From: Bacillota bacterium
GTDB lineage: Bacteria > Bacillota > Clostridia > Christensenellales > Borkfalkiaceae
Reading direction: 5' to 3'
DNA length: 6,739 bases
NCBI GenBank assembly: GCA_003343805.1
Contig: QAKM01000030.1
Span: forward strand, 17,506 to 24,244
The translations under genes were made by a program, and so were the position numbers. Every line of letters starts with the position of its first letter. The first letter of the stretch is position 1. Below are positions 1-6,315 of the stretch, one piece after another. A model generated the notes under the pieces. The model was given only the letters and a program-made list of their open reading frames with translations. It made no database searches and was not told the DNA's origin.

Positions 1-112
1 AGCCGCGAGGAACGCAGCGGCTTGCGAAATTTGCTCCGCTGCGACGAAGCGGAGGGGAACCCTCCTCGCGGAAGTGATTTTAAGAAGCTCGGCTCCCTCG
101 GAATGAAAACGC
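1..112. repeat. Nested inverted repeats, no gene seen
   Basis: This end of the window has no credible coding frame, yet it is rich in inverted repeats. CCGCGAGGA at 3-11 is perfectly complementary to TCCTCGCGG at 63-71. Inside it, CTCCGCT at 34-40 pairs with AGCGGAG at 48-54. AGCCGC/GCGGCT (1-6/17-22) and GGAGGG/CCCTCC (51-56/60-65) are competing pairings. The whole could be a cloverleaf-like RNA or DNA structure, the 3' end of a structured transcript, or an intergenic repeat element cut by the window edge. I cannot name a family. The pairings are read directly from the sequence; any function is inference. Confidence 0.4.
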
Positions 113-140
113 AGGGCCCCCTCGGTGAGGGGGCTTTTCG
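111..140 (+). terminator. Probable intrinsic terminator of an upstream transcript
   Basis: A GC-rich stem of CCCCCTC (117-123) and GAGGGGG (127-133) with a three-base loop is extended by G116-C134. TTTT at 135-138 follows directly. The T-run is short, so termination may be weak. It would end a transcript entering from the left and insulate the rny promoter about 100 bases downstream. Confidence 0.5.
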
Positions 141-237
141 TCTGCGATCTTTCGGGCCGCGGAACGGAAGGGGAGGCCATGTTTCATCATTCGGCAAAAA
201 AATTTGCTCTTCGGGGCGGGGAGTTGCTCTTAACCGA

Positions 238-266
238 TTGACAATCTGCATAGAGTATTGTATAAT
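238..266 (+). promoter_or_regulatory. Consensus sigma-A promoter of rny
   Basis: TTGACA at 238-243 and TATAAT at 261-266 are separated by exactly 17 bases, so both hexamers and the spacer match the housekeeping consensus perfectly. The start site is expected near 273, giving a leader of about 80 bases before the rny start codon. A promoter this close to consensus suggests strong constitutive initiation, with control, if any, acting in the leader or on the RNA. Confidence 0.9.
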
Positions 267-276
267 CATAGAGACA

Positions 277-333
277 ATGCCTAACTATACACCTTACGCC
301 AAAGGTGCTATACGGATAGATGTCAAAAAATAA
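277..333 (+). other. Possible 18-codon leader ORF in the rny 5' UTR
   Basis: An ATG at 277, only a few bases after the predicted transcription start, opens an 18-codon frame (MPNYTPYAKGAIRIDVKK) that stops at 331-333, 20 bases before the rny ATG. It has no ribosome binding site and would have to be translated as a leaderless ORF. A small hairpin, CACCTT (290-295) with AAGGTG (302-307), lies inside it. There is no amino-acid run typical of attenuation, so this may be chance. Confidence 0.2.
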
Positions 334-353
334 CCCAAGCAGGAGGCTGAACC

Positions 354-1970
354 ATGACGATTTTAAGCAGCCTGCTCCTTGATGTATCGACAGGGCTTGC
401 CGTGGCGCTCTTTATCGTCCTTCCCCTCGTGGGATTGGCGGTCGGCGGCGCGGTTGCCTATGTGATTCTTCAAAAAATTGCCAAAAAGAAGTCGGAACAG
501 AAGCTCGACGAAACCTCGCAGCAGGTCGAGAAGATGCTCGCAAGTGCGAAGGCGGAATGCAAGCAATTAAAAAAAGAAGCGGTCCTCGAGGCCAAGGAGC
601 AGGAACTCAAACGAAGAAACGAGTTTGAACAGGAAATGAAGGAGAAGCGCGCCGAGCAGCAGCGCATCGAAGCGCGCCTCAACAAACAGGAAGATTCGCT
701 CGAGAGAAAGGATGCCGAGCTCACCAAGAAGCTCGACAATCTCGAACAGCAGAAGAACAATCTCACCCGCCGCCTCGAAGAGGTGGAAAAGACGCGCGAA
801 CAGCTCTCCCATCAGCATGAGCTCATGGTGCAGGAGCTCGAGCGCGTGGCCCAGCTCACCAAGGAGGAGGCCAAGGCCCAGCTCACCGACGAGATCCTCG
901 ACGAGACCCGCCGCGACTGTGCGGTGCAGGTGAGGAACCTCGAACAGCAGGCCAAGGACGAGGCGGATCTCAACGCCAAGAACATCATCACGCTCGCCAT
1001 CCAGCGCTGTGCGTCCGATCACGCTTCGGAATCGACGGTCTCCGTCGTGCCGCTGCCCAACGACGACATGAAGGCGCGCATCATCGGCCGCGAGGGGCGC
1101 AACATCCGCGCCATCGAGAATGCGACCGGCATCGAACTCATCATCGACGATACGCCCGAAGTCGTCATCCTCTCGGGCTTCGATCCCGTCCGGCGCGAGA
1201 TCGCACGGCTCACGCTCGAGCGCCTCATTTCGGACGGCCGCATCCATCCCGCCCGCATCGAGGAGACGGTGGAAAAGGTCACAAAGGAGATCGATCAGCA
1301 GATCAAGGCCGCAGGCGAGAATGCCATGTTTGAAGTGGGCATCTTCGGCCTGCATCCCGAACTCATCAAGCTCATCGGCCGCCTCAAGTTCCGCACGAGC
1401 TACGGCCAGAACGTCTACCGCCACTCCATCGAGGTCGCCCAGCTCGCGGGCCTCATGGCGCAGGAACTCGGCCTCGACGTCAACTTCGCCAAGCGCGCAG
1501 GCCTTCTGCACGACATCGGCAAGGCGGTCGACCGCGAGCAGGAGGGGACGCATATCCAGATCGGCGCCGACCTTGCCAAGAAGTACAAGGAAAACGCGAT
1601 GATCGTCAACGCCATCATGGCGCACCACGGCGACGTGGAGCCCAAGACCATCGAGGCGGTCCTCGTGCAGGCGGCAGATGCCATCTCGGGCGCACGTCCC
1701 GGCGCGCGCAGGGAGACGGGCAGCAACTATGTCAAGCGCCTCGAAAAGCTCGAGGAGATCGCGTCGAGCTTCGCGGGCGTCGACAAGAGCTATGCCATCC
1801 AGGCGGGCCGCGAGGTGCGCGTCATGGTCAAGCCCGACCAGGTGGACGACACCAAGGCCATGTTCCTCGCCAAGGACATCGCCAAGAAGATCGAGAACGA
1901 GCTCGAATATCCCGGGCAGATCAAGGTCAACGTCATCCGCGAATTCCGCAGCGCCGAATACGCAAAATAA
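354..1970 (+). CDS. rny: Ribonuclease Y (membrane-anchored endoribonuclease)
   Basis: This is the 5'-monophosphate-preferring endoribonuclease that starts bulk mRNA decay in many Bacillota and acts at the cell membrane with the RNA degradosome. The 538 residues show the full family order. An N-terminal transmembrane helix lies at about 13-41 and is followed by a long charged coiled coil at about 45-215. A KH RNA-binding domain covers about 226-300, with its G-x-x-G loop as GREG at 245-248. A catalytic HD domain covers about 345-450. Metal-binding candidates are H357, H386-D387 (in LLHDIGK), H424-H425 and D442. The C-terminus ends in the family-typical RSAEYAK. The length is close to the usual 510-540. 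The ATG start has AGGAGG at 341-346, seven bases upstream, and leads straight into the membrane helix. The gene is monocistronic, between its own promoter and terminator. Nothing is missing or truncated. Confidence 0.98.
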   Translation: MTILSSLLLDVSTGLAVALFIVLPLVGLAVGGAVAYVILQKIAKKKSEQKLDETSQQVEKMLASAKAECKQLKKEAVLEAKEQELKRRNEFEQEMKEKRAEQQRIEARLNKQEDSLERKDAELTKKLDNLEQQKNNLTRRLEEVEKTREQLSHQHELMVQELERVAQLTKEEAKAQLTDEILDETRRDCAVQVRNLEQQAKDEADLNAKNIITLAIQRCASDHASESTVSVVPLPNDDMKARIIGREGRNIRAIENATGIELIIDDTPEVVILSGFDPVRREIARLTLERLISDGRIHPARIEETVEKVTKEIDQQIKAAGENAMFEVGIFGLHPELIKLIGRLKFRTSYGQNVYRHSIEVAQLAGLMAQELGLDVNFAKRAGLLHDIGKAVDREQEGTHIQIGADLAKKYKENAMIVNAIMAHHGDVEPKTIEAVLVQAADAISGARPGARRETGSNYVKRLEKLEEIASSFAGVDKSYAIQAGREVRVMVKPDQVDDTKAMFLAKDIAKKIENELEYPGQIKVNVIREFRSAEYAK

Positions 1971-1982
1971 AATCGCAGCAGC

Positions 1983-2019
1983 AAAACCGCCGCTTCCGAT
2001 CCGGGAGCGGCGGTTTTTT
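1983..2019. terminator. Bidirectional terminator between rny and the WYL gene
   Basis: A 12-base perfect inverted repeat, AAAACCGCCGCT (1983-1994) and AGCGGCGGTTTT (2006-2017), ends in six Ts on the plus strand. On the minus strand the stem ends in four Ts. It lies 12 bases after the rny stop and 6 bases beyond the stop of the convergent WYL-domain gene, so it can serve both transcripts. Confidence 0.92.
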
Positions 2020-2025
2020 GTTGGG

Positions 2026-3120
2026 TCATTGTTCTTCTTCGGGCGGTGCTTTTCTTTCGCCCGGTGTTTCGTCCGCTTTGGCGTCGGCTGCGGCGGCTTC
2101 GCTGCGGAGGGCGGCATAGTGGCGGTTTGCCGAGGCATACTTTTTCCCCGCCAGGGCGTAGAAGGTGCGGATGCGCTCGCGAAGAGAGGCGGGCCGCACG
2201 ACGAAAGCGTCGCGGCCGAAGCGCACGAGGTACTGCATGAGCTGCTGATGGGAGCAGGCAAAGGTGAATGTGTTGTTTTCGACCGAGACGGGCACGGGGC
2301 GGTGCACATAGAGGGCGCGGTACATCTCCATGCCGTGCGCCGTGAACTGCACGACGGCCTCCTCCTCGCGCTTGCCGTAGCGGAACTGTGGGCCGAAGGC
2401 AAGCATCCTTGCAAACATCGAGAGGTGCTCGGGCGAAAAGGCGGCGTCCTCCGCAAGGGGCGTCACCGAGACGATGCGCGAAAGGCGGATGGGGACGCAT
2501 TCATTTCCGCGGGCGGCGAGGAGATAGCAGTGCAGCTCCTCCTTGGAGGCGGCGATGCGGTAGGGGGAGAGCTCGTAGCCCTTCTCCCGCGTGCGCTGCG
2601 TGGTGAGAAACACCTTCTTCTTTGCGGCGATCGCCCTCTCGAGCGCCTCGTACTGCGGGCGGAATACGATCTTTTCCCGCTCGTCCTGCGGGAGCGCCGC
2701 GTAGGAGGAGAAGAGGTTGCGGAAGTACTCCGAGAGCGTGTTCCCGCCGAGGAGATACGCCTCGATGTAGTCGAGGACGGGTTCGGAGGCGCGCGTGGGC
2801 TTGACGGAGACGGTATGGTCGAAGCGCTCTTTGAGGGGCGCCGCCTCCCGCTTGCGGACGTGCGAGGCGATCGTGTGGCACAGCGCTTCGAGTTCGCCCT
2901 TTTTGAGGTTCGTCTCCTTCCCGATCGCGCCCGTGAGATAGGTCGAGAGCTCTTCCTCCTGCACGCGGAAGCGCTCGTAATAGTTGACGATGAGCTGCGT
3001 CAGAAGCGCGTTCTTGTTGAGCGTGCGCCCGTCCGCCTTAAAGAACTCAAAGCTCTCGGCGTCCTTTTCGAGGATGTCCGCCGTCCGCTTCGTGACGTTG
3101 ATCTTTAACTTTTCCGTCAT
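2026..3120 (-). CDS. WYL-domain transcriptional regulator with RHH-like N-terminus
   Basis: This is a probable ligand-responsive transcription regulator of the WYL family, 364 residues. Residues 1-52 read as a strand (LKINVTK) followed by two helices, ending NALLTQLIVNYYERF. This resembles a ribbon-helix-helix DNA-binding fold rather than the winged helix of many WYL proteins. Residues about 60-175 are a helical linker. The WYL domain covers about 178-240: SPYRIA at 185-190, CYLLAARG at 198-205 (the tryptophan of the WYL triad is replaced by Cys198, while Tyr and Leu are kept) and RLSRI at 212-216. The WCX-type C-terminal domain is at about 255-325 (LVRFGRDAFVVRPASLRERI). A low-complexity Ala/Glu/Pro tail ends the protein. 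The start has AAAGGAGG at 3129-3136, eight bases upstream. Known WYL domains bind small ligands or nucleic acid and often control defence or stress genes; the target here is unknown. Its divergent neighbour and itself are the obvious candidates. Confidence 0.85.
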   Translation of the reverse strand: MTEKLKINVTKRTADILEKDAESFEFFKADGRTLNKNALLTQLIVNYYERFRVQEEELSTYLTGAIGKETNLKKGELEALCHTIASHVRKREAAPLKERFDHTVSVKPTRASEPVLDYIEAYLLGGNTLSEYFRNLFSSYAALPQDEREKIVFRPQYEALERAIAAKKKVFLTTQRTREKGYELSPYRIAASKEELHCYLLAARGNECVPIRLSRIVSVTPLAEDAAFSPEHLSMFARMLAFGPQFRYGKREEEAVVQFTAHGMEMYRALYVHRPVPVSVENNTFTFACSHQQLMQYLVRFGRDAFVVRPASLRERIRTFYALAGKKYASANRHYAALRSEAAAADAKADETPGERKAPPEEEQ

Positions 3121-3141
3121 GAGCTTTTCCTCCTTTCTTTA

Positions 3142-3170
3142 ATGATACCACAAAAAGGGGTTAAACACAA
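3142..3170 (-). promoter_or_regulatory. Predicted extended -10 promoter of the WYL gene
   Basis: On the minus strand, TATCAT (3142-3147) is preceded by an extended -10 TGG (3148-3150), with a weak -35 TTGTGT (3165-3170) 17 bases away. Transcription would start near 3135, leaving a leader of only about 15 bases that begins at the ribosome binding site. The spacer contains one copy of the AAGGGGTYAAA motif, as expected for a repressor site. The prediction is moderate because the -35 matches only three of six bases. Confidence 0.45.
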
Positions 3171-3252
3171 ATGAATGAAAGTAAATATTGGTCGGAATTT
3201 TATAAAAAATACGCCGCTTAACATCTGTTTTTGAAAAAAGAAGGGGTCAAAA
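3153..3252. repeat. Paired AAGGGGTYAAA motifs, candidate WYL operator
   Basis: AAAAGGGGTTAAAC at 3153-3166 and AGAAGGGGTCAAAA at 3239-3252 are direct repeats that agree at 11 of 14 positions and are spaced 86 bases apart, about eight helical turns. The first sits between the -35 and -10 of the WYL gene promoter. The second sits about 20 bases upstream of the -35 of the divergent gene. Both are in an AT-rich spacer, where runs of four Gs stand out. Use as an operator is inference. Confidence 0.35.
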
Positions 3253-3271
3253 AAATATTTAAAACTGCGCA

Positions 3272-3300
3272 TTTACAAACGGAAAACGATGTGCGATAAT
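3272..3300 (+). promoter_or_regulatory. Promoter of the 3332-3817 gene
   Basis: TTTACA (3272-3277) and GATAAT (3295-3300) are 17 bases apart, each one mismatch from consensus, with an extended -10 TGC at 3292-3294. The start is expected near 3307, giving a leader of about 25 bases before the ATG at 3332. Confidence 0.8.
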
Positions 3301-3331
3301 AGGGGCAAGAAAACGAACGGGAGGAAAAATC

Positions 3332-3817
3332 ATGAAAGTTTGCCATACGGAAGCCATGAAGCTCATCAAGGAGCTCGAAAAGCAGAAGGACGAGCTCGTC
3401 GAGTTCGAGGACCGCAATTCGATCGTCTCCTACAAGGAGGGCGAGACGCCCATCGACAGCGGCTATGCGTACGAAACGACGCGCGAACAGATCCGCGCCA
3501 TCGACGATAGGATCCGCGCCGTCCGTACGGTGCTTGCCCGGGCGAATACCGAGGTCATCGCCGAACCCTTCGGCATCACCATCGGCGAGGCGCTCGTGTT
3601 CCTTGCCCAGCTTCAGAACGAGCGCGCGCAGGTAGAGTCGCTCACGGGCCGCAACCCGCTGAAGAGCGAGATCACCTACAACGGCGTCATCCGCTTCACG
3701 CGGTGCAATTACGACGTCAAGCAGGCAGAGGCCGACGCGGGCGCCCTGCGCAAGCGCATTTCCGAGCTGCAGATCGCCATCGACCGCGCCAATCTGACGA
3801 ACTACATCGAGATCTGA
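3332..3817 (+). CDS. Helical DIP1984/septicolysin-like protein, function unknown
   Basis: This is a 161-residue soluble protein with no signal peptide or membrane segment. It is built mainly of helices: about 8-30, 46-72, 84-103 and 129-153, the last with a coiled-coil look. A short strand-rich insert lies at about 112-127 (SEITYNGVIRFTRCNYD). The order of features matches my memory of the DIP1984 family (also called septicolysin-like): an N-terminal helical hairpin ending in ANTEV (71-75), a helix starting GITIGEAL (81-88), a SEI strand, then a long helix ending in ANLTN (153-157), where that family has ANWTT. This match is by eye and from memory, so the family call is tentative. The biochemical role of that family is not established. 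The ATG has GGGAGG at 3319-3324, seven bases upstream. A later ATG at 3356 lacks such a site. It has its own promoter, is divergent from the WYL regulator and is probably controlled by it. Confidence 0.6.
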   Translation: MKVCHTEAMKLIKELEKQKDELVEFEDRNSIVSYKEGETPIDSGYAYETTREQIRAIDDRIRAVRTVLARANTEVIAEPFGITIGEALVFLAQLQNERAQVESLTGRNPLKSEITYNGVIRFTRCNYDVKQAEADAGALRKRISELQIAIDRANLTNYIEI

Positions 3818-4051
3818 CGCCCTTTCCGAAGAGGGACGGTCGGGCTTTGATGCCGGGGAATGTCCCCGGAAAACAGGCTACGCCATGGTGGCACAAGGAG
3901 ACAGTGAAAGCGGAAGTTTATCGTTTTTTGTCGTCGCTTTGGGAGTTTTCCGTTTGTGCGTTACCGGTTGCAAGGTTACGGAGCAGATCAAGGAGAAATA
4001 CCTTTTTAAACGATCTTTTACAAGGTTGATCGTCACTCTTAAAAACCAAAT
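3818..4051. other. Intergenic stretch with GC hairpin, no gene seen
   Basis: This 234-base stretch has no supported gene. Open frames crossing it lack ribosome binding sites and run into neighbouring genes out of frame. It contains a strong hairpin, CCGGGG (3853-3858) with CCCCGG (3864-3869) and a five-base loop, not followed by Ts, so it is not a standard terminator. GATCAA (about 3987-3992) and TTGATC (about 4026-4031) form a looser inverted repeat. TTTACA (4017-4022), 17 bases before TAAAAA (4040-4045), is a poor promoter candidate. It may be the long 3' UTR of the gene ending at 3817, or an unrecognised small RNA ending at the terminator at 4052-4088. Confidence 0.4.
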
Positions 4052-4088
4052 GGGCGGGGAGGTTCGGTTTGACCCCGCCTGCTTTTTT
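4052..4088 (+). terminator. Strong intrinsic terminator
   Basis: GGCGGGG (4053-4059) pairs perfectly with CCCCGCC (4073-4079) around a 13-base loop, followed after three bases by six Ts at 4083-4088. It ends transcripts from the 3332-3817 gene or from an element in the intergenic stretch. It lies only 43 bases before the start codon of the next gene, which has no visible promoter downstream of it, so it could also act as a leaky or regulated attenuator. Confidence 0.85.
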
Positions 4089-4131
4089 ATTTCAGAGGTT
4101 GGCGCTGCCTGCGTCGCCGAAGGAGGAGAAG

Positions 4132-5097
4132 ATGAAACACGAACGATTTGGGTTTTACTGCGAGCGCAAAGACGACCTAAGCGGGCGCGTCGACACGCTG
4201 CGGCTGGATCTTACCGATCGGACTTACGAATATATCGCCTTGCTTGATCGCCTGCAGCTCGGCAAGGGATATTACGGCACAACGCTTATGGAAGTGCCCG
4301 TCACCGCGGAGCAGCTTACAGAGCTTCATCGGATCGTGCGGGCTTGCTTTGAAGGGGGGATCAGGACGACGGGCGGATTGACGCGCGGCGATGGTTCGCC
4401 CGTCCGCAGCGCCGCAGAGCCCGAGCGGGAGACGGTCGCAAAAGAGCGCGTTCTTGCCGCCGTGCGCCGCACGCTGCCGGGGGAGGCGATCGCCTCGATC
4501 GCTGCGCACGGGATGCCCGAGCGCGCCGATTACTTCGATCTCCCTGTGATGCTCTCGGCGGTGGACTGCTTTCTCGCGGGCGGTATGACGTCCTCGGCAT
4601 TCGCCGATTGGTGCCTTTTGATGATGCGCTGCTTTGAAGACGGCGGCTCTTTTCGCGGCGTTCCCGGGCTTTGGGGGCTATACGCCGAGCTTGCCGACAG
4701 CTTCGACGGCATGGCGTTTTGTTCGGAGGACTGCACGGACGAGGAGACGCGCCTTCGCGTGTTGGAATTTTACGCCGAGCTCAAGTACGTTGCCCATTGC
4801 CGCCGCTGTCTGCTGCAAAAAAAGGAAAAGCCCTTCCAAAAGAACGGCATCGTCGTCTATGCCGCGTTCGCCTTTACGGCAGGATTTGACCGGGAGGACG
4901 GGTGCTGCGTCTATTTCTTCTGCGTCGTCGATCATCGGCGCGAGCGCGTCAACTATTATCAGGTGGATGACCCCGCATTTGACCGGGAGCTTTGTTACAC
5001 GATGATCTCTTCGGAGGAATTTGAGGGCCTTCCGGGCAGATATGTTGACTTTCGGCTCGACCGCACGCTCCTTGCCGAAGCGCAGAAGGGGAGTTGA
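4132..5097 (+). CDS. Hypothetical cysteine-rich protein, family not recognised
   Basis: I do not recognise this 321-residue protein. It appears cytoplasmic: no signal peptide and no clear membrane helix. Residues 1-75 and 130-290 look folded, with an acidic, helix-rich middle. A charged, probably flexible stretch lies at about 80-105. It carries 13 cysteines (10, 72, 146, 161, 167, 197, 201, 223, 226, 258, 259, 264, 288), including CxxxC at 197-201, HCRRC at 222-226 and CC at 258-259. Metal binding is possible but not shown. The C-terminal part (about 239-310) alternates short hydrophobic strands such as IVVYAAFAF and VYFFCVVD with charged turns, like a beta-rich domain. I chose the ATG at 4132 because AGGAGG (4121-4126) lies five bases upstream. 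A longer frame starting with TTG at 4069 would begin inside the terminator stem. Codon choice and GC resemble the neighbours, so recent transfer is not indicated. It stands alone between a terminator and a convergent operon. Confidence 0.75.
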   Translation: MKHERFGFYCERKDDLSGRVDTLRLDLTDRTYEYIALLDRLQLGKGYYGTTLMEVPVTAEQLTELHRIVRACFEGGIRTTGGLTRGDGSPVRSAAEPERETVAKERVLAAVRRTLPGEAIASIAAHGMPERADYFDLPVMLSAVDCFLAGGMTSSAFADWCLLMMRCFEDGGSFRGVPGLWGLYAELADSFDGMAFCSEDCTDEETRLRVLEFYAELKYVAHCRRCLLQKKEKPFQKNGIVVYAAFAFTAGFDREDGCCVYFFCVVDHRRERVNYYQVDDPAFDRELCYTMISSEEFEGLPGRYVDFRLDRTLLAEAQKGS

Positions 5098-5100
5098 GAG

Positions 5101-5139
5101 AAAAAAGGAGAGCGGGGCGCGCCGTTCGGCGCGCCCCGC
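5101..5139 (-). terminator. Terminator of the phosphatase operon
   Basis: A 12-bp perfect stem (5112-5123 with 5128-5139) has a GTTC-type tetraloop. Read on the minus strand, it is followed after five bases by six Ts (complement of 5101-5106), as expected for the operon whose last stop is at 5177. On the plus strand only a short pyrimidine run follows, so it may end the convergent 4132-5097 transcript less efficiently. Confidence 0.8.
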
Positions 5140-5176
5140 CCCTTGTCATGATCGATAAAAATGGGCGGCGCGGGTT

Positions 5177-5815
5177 TCAGATGTCCTCGGGAAGGCGGGT
5201 GACGTCGCTCCCGAGGAAGGAGACGTCGGCATAGCGTTCGATCGTAAATGCGCCACGTTCAAAGCGAACTTCGCTCAGAGAGGCGTTGGGAACAAAGGGG
5301 ATGTGCTGCATTTCGGAGAGCGGCAGCCCGCGGAAGGCGCAGGTGAGGGCGCGGATCATCGCGGCGTGCGTCGCAAGGACGACGGCTTTCCCGTCGTTTT
5401 CTTGGGCGATGCGCAAAACGGCCGCCAGCCCGCGCGCCTGCACTTCTTCGAGCGATTCGCCGCCCGTACAGCGTGCCAGCCCGATGTTTTCCATCCAGCA
5501 GGCATAGTCCTTGGGATAGGCGCGGGCGATCTCGTCGAGGTGCTTGCCTTCCCACAGCCCGCCGTCGATCTCGCGGAGGCCCGTTTCGGGGCGGACGGCA
5601 AGCCCCAGCGCCTTTGCTGCGGGCGTCACCGTCTGCACGGCGCGGAGAAGATCGCTCGAAAAGAAGGCATCCGGTTTCAGAGCAAGCAGGCGCTCCTTCA
5701 GCTCTTCCGCCTGCCGCATCCCGCGGGCAGAGAGCGGTACGTCCGTCTGCCCCGTAAATACTTTGTCCACATTGGCGCGGCTCTCGCCGTGCCTTACAAA
5801 ATAGAGGGTCGTCAT
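5177..5815 (-). CDS. Histidine phosphatase family protein (phosphoglycerate mutase-like)
   Basis: This cytoplasmic phosphatase belongs to branch 1 of the histidine phosphatase superfamily and acts through a phospho-histidine intermediate. All core residues are visible in the 212 residues: the RHGE motif at 8-11 with nucleophile His9, Arg58 in SSDLLRAVQT (53-62), the acid candidate Glu82 in LREIDGGLWEG, and the second histidine, His150, in ATHAAMIRAL. The length fits GpmB/CobC/PhoE-like enzymes of about 200 residues rather than the longer cofactor-dependent glycolytic mutase, so a true glycolytic role is unlikely. The substrate cannot be told from sequence. The ATG at 5813-5815 overlaps the stop of the upstream AlbA_2 gene as ATGA, with AGGAA eight bases upstream inside that gene, which implies translational coupling. 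The frame stays open far upstream, but that part is antisense-like shadow of the AlbA_2 gene and lacks family similarity. Confidence 0.93.
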   Translation of the reverse strand: MTTLYFVRHGESRANVDKVFTGQTDVPLSARGMRQAEELKERLLALKPDAFFSSDLLRAVQTVTPAAKALGLAVRPETGLREIDGGLWEGKHLDEIARAYPKDYACWMENIGLARCTGGESLEEVQARGLAAVLRIAQENDGKAVVLATHAAMIRALTCAFRGLPLSEMQHIPFVPNASLSEVRFERGAFTIERYADVSFLGSDVTRLPEDI

Positions 5816-6297
5816 GTGTGTTGTTCCTGAGTTGCCGCCCCGCTTTCCGGGCGCGCTTTCAGCATCGCGTCCACCTCTTCGCGGGTGCAGCGGTAGTCGC
5901 CCTCCCCGCTGCGGCGGTAGGTGCCTGTGTACGGGTCGGGGCCGAGATAGATGGGCCGATCCTTCTCGTCGGCGCGCGGCACGGCGATGACGACGATGCG
6001 GCATTTCCCCGCCTTCTGCACGCGCACGTCGCCGCGGCTTAAAATGTTGGCGCTCACGAAGCGCCGATCGCCGAGGATGTTCCAAAATTCCCCGATGAGC
6101 TTGTCGGGGTCGGGGAGTTCGACGGGGTGCAGGGAATGATCGGGCCGCTCCTCGACGCCGAGCAGAATGACCCCGCCCTCCGTATTGGCAAAGGCGGAGT
6201 ACGTCTCCCACAGGCTTTCGGGCAGCCCGCCGACGGCGAGTTTGGCTTCCAGGCGGTTGCCCTCGCGGTAGCGTTCGAGGTGCGAAAAGTTGATCAT
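5812..6297 (-). CDS. Short AlbA_2/Schlafen-type putative nucleic-acid-binding protein
   Basis: This 161-residue protein consists almost only of an AlbA_2 (Schlafen core) domain. Diagnostic segments are RLEAKLA (15-21), where family members have an E-x-K motif, GLPESLWETYSAFANTEGG (24-42), the following VILLGVEE strand (43-50), IVVIAVPRAD (101-110), and TYRRSGEGDYRCTREEVDAML (126-146), which ends the domain. Many bacterial relatives run to 400 residues or more with helicase-like, ATPase-like or winged-helix parts after this point. Here the frame stops after a 15-residue polar tail, so this is either a minimal form or an old truncation. Related Schlafen domains bind, and in some cases cut, RNA or DNA; whether this one does is unknown. 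The ATG at 6295-6297 follows a G-rich ribosome binding site (AGGGGGG, 6303-6309). A TTG at 6327 lies within the promoter. It is first in a two-gene operon with the histidine phosphatase. Confidence 0.87.
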   Translation of the reverse strand: MINFSHLERYREGNRLEAKLAVGGLPESLWETYSAFANTEGGVILLGVEERPDHSLHPVELPDPDKLIGEFWNILGDRRFVSANILSRGDVRVQKAGKCRIVVIAVPRADEKDRPIYLGPDPYTGTYRRSGEGDYRCTREEVDAMLKARPESGAATQEQHT

Positions 6298-6315
6298 GCC
6301 ATCCCCCCTGCTGCC

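Noticed and set aside
22..333. 103-residue plus-strand frame before rny
   Set aside because: It runs through inverted repeats, a terminator and a consensus promoter, has no ribosome binding site and looks like no protein. Only its last 18 codons were kept, as a weak leader-ORF candidate.
567..2456. 629-residue open frame on the minus strand opposite rny
   Set aside because: It lies antisense to the well-supported rny gene, crosses the terminator and the WYL gene, has low-complexity Arg/Leu-rich content and no ribosome binding site. It is a GC-driven shadow frame.
1678..3108. 476-residue plus-strand open frame across the rny end and the WYL gene
   Set aside because: It runs through the terminator and antisense to the WYL gene. 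Its protein is Ser/Arg/Ala-rich with no domain pattern.
3198..3203. TATAAA on the minus strand as an alternative -10 for the WYL gene
   Set aside because: No -35-like hexamer lies at 16-18 bases, whereas the TGG-TATCAT site closer to the gene fits better.
4053..4080. Resemblance of the GGTTCG-containing stem-loop to a tRNA or tmRNA 3' end
   Set aside because: The loop lacks a proper T-arm stem, no CCA or acceptor partner is present, and the six Ts identify it as a terminator.
4069..4131. TTG start extending the unknown protein by 21 residues
   Set aside because: It begins inside the terminator hairpin, while the ATG at 4132 has a perfect AGGAGG five bases upstream.
3885..4247. 120-residue frame from 3885, crossing the intergenic stretch
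   Set aside because: It crosses the strong terminator and enters the 4132 gene out of frame. The first half has no recognisable domain.
5177..6211. 344-residue reading of the phosphatase with a long N-terminal extension
   Set aside because: The extra part is a shadow frame of the AlbA_2 gene. The phosphatase family begins at the ATG at 5815, immediately before its RHGE motif and with a usable ribosome binding site.
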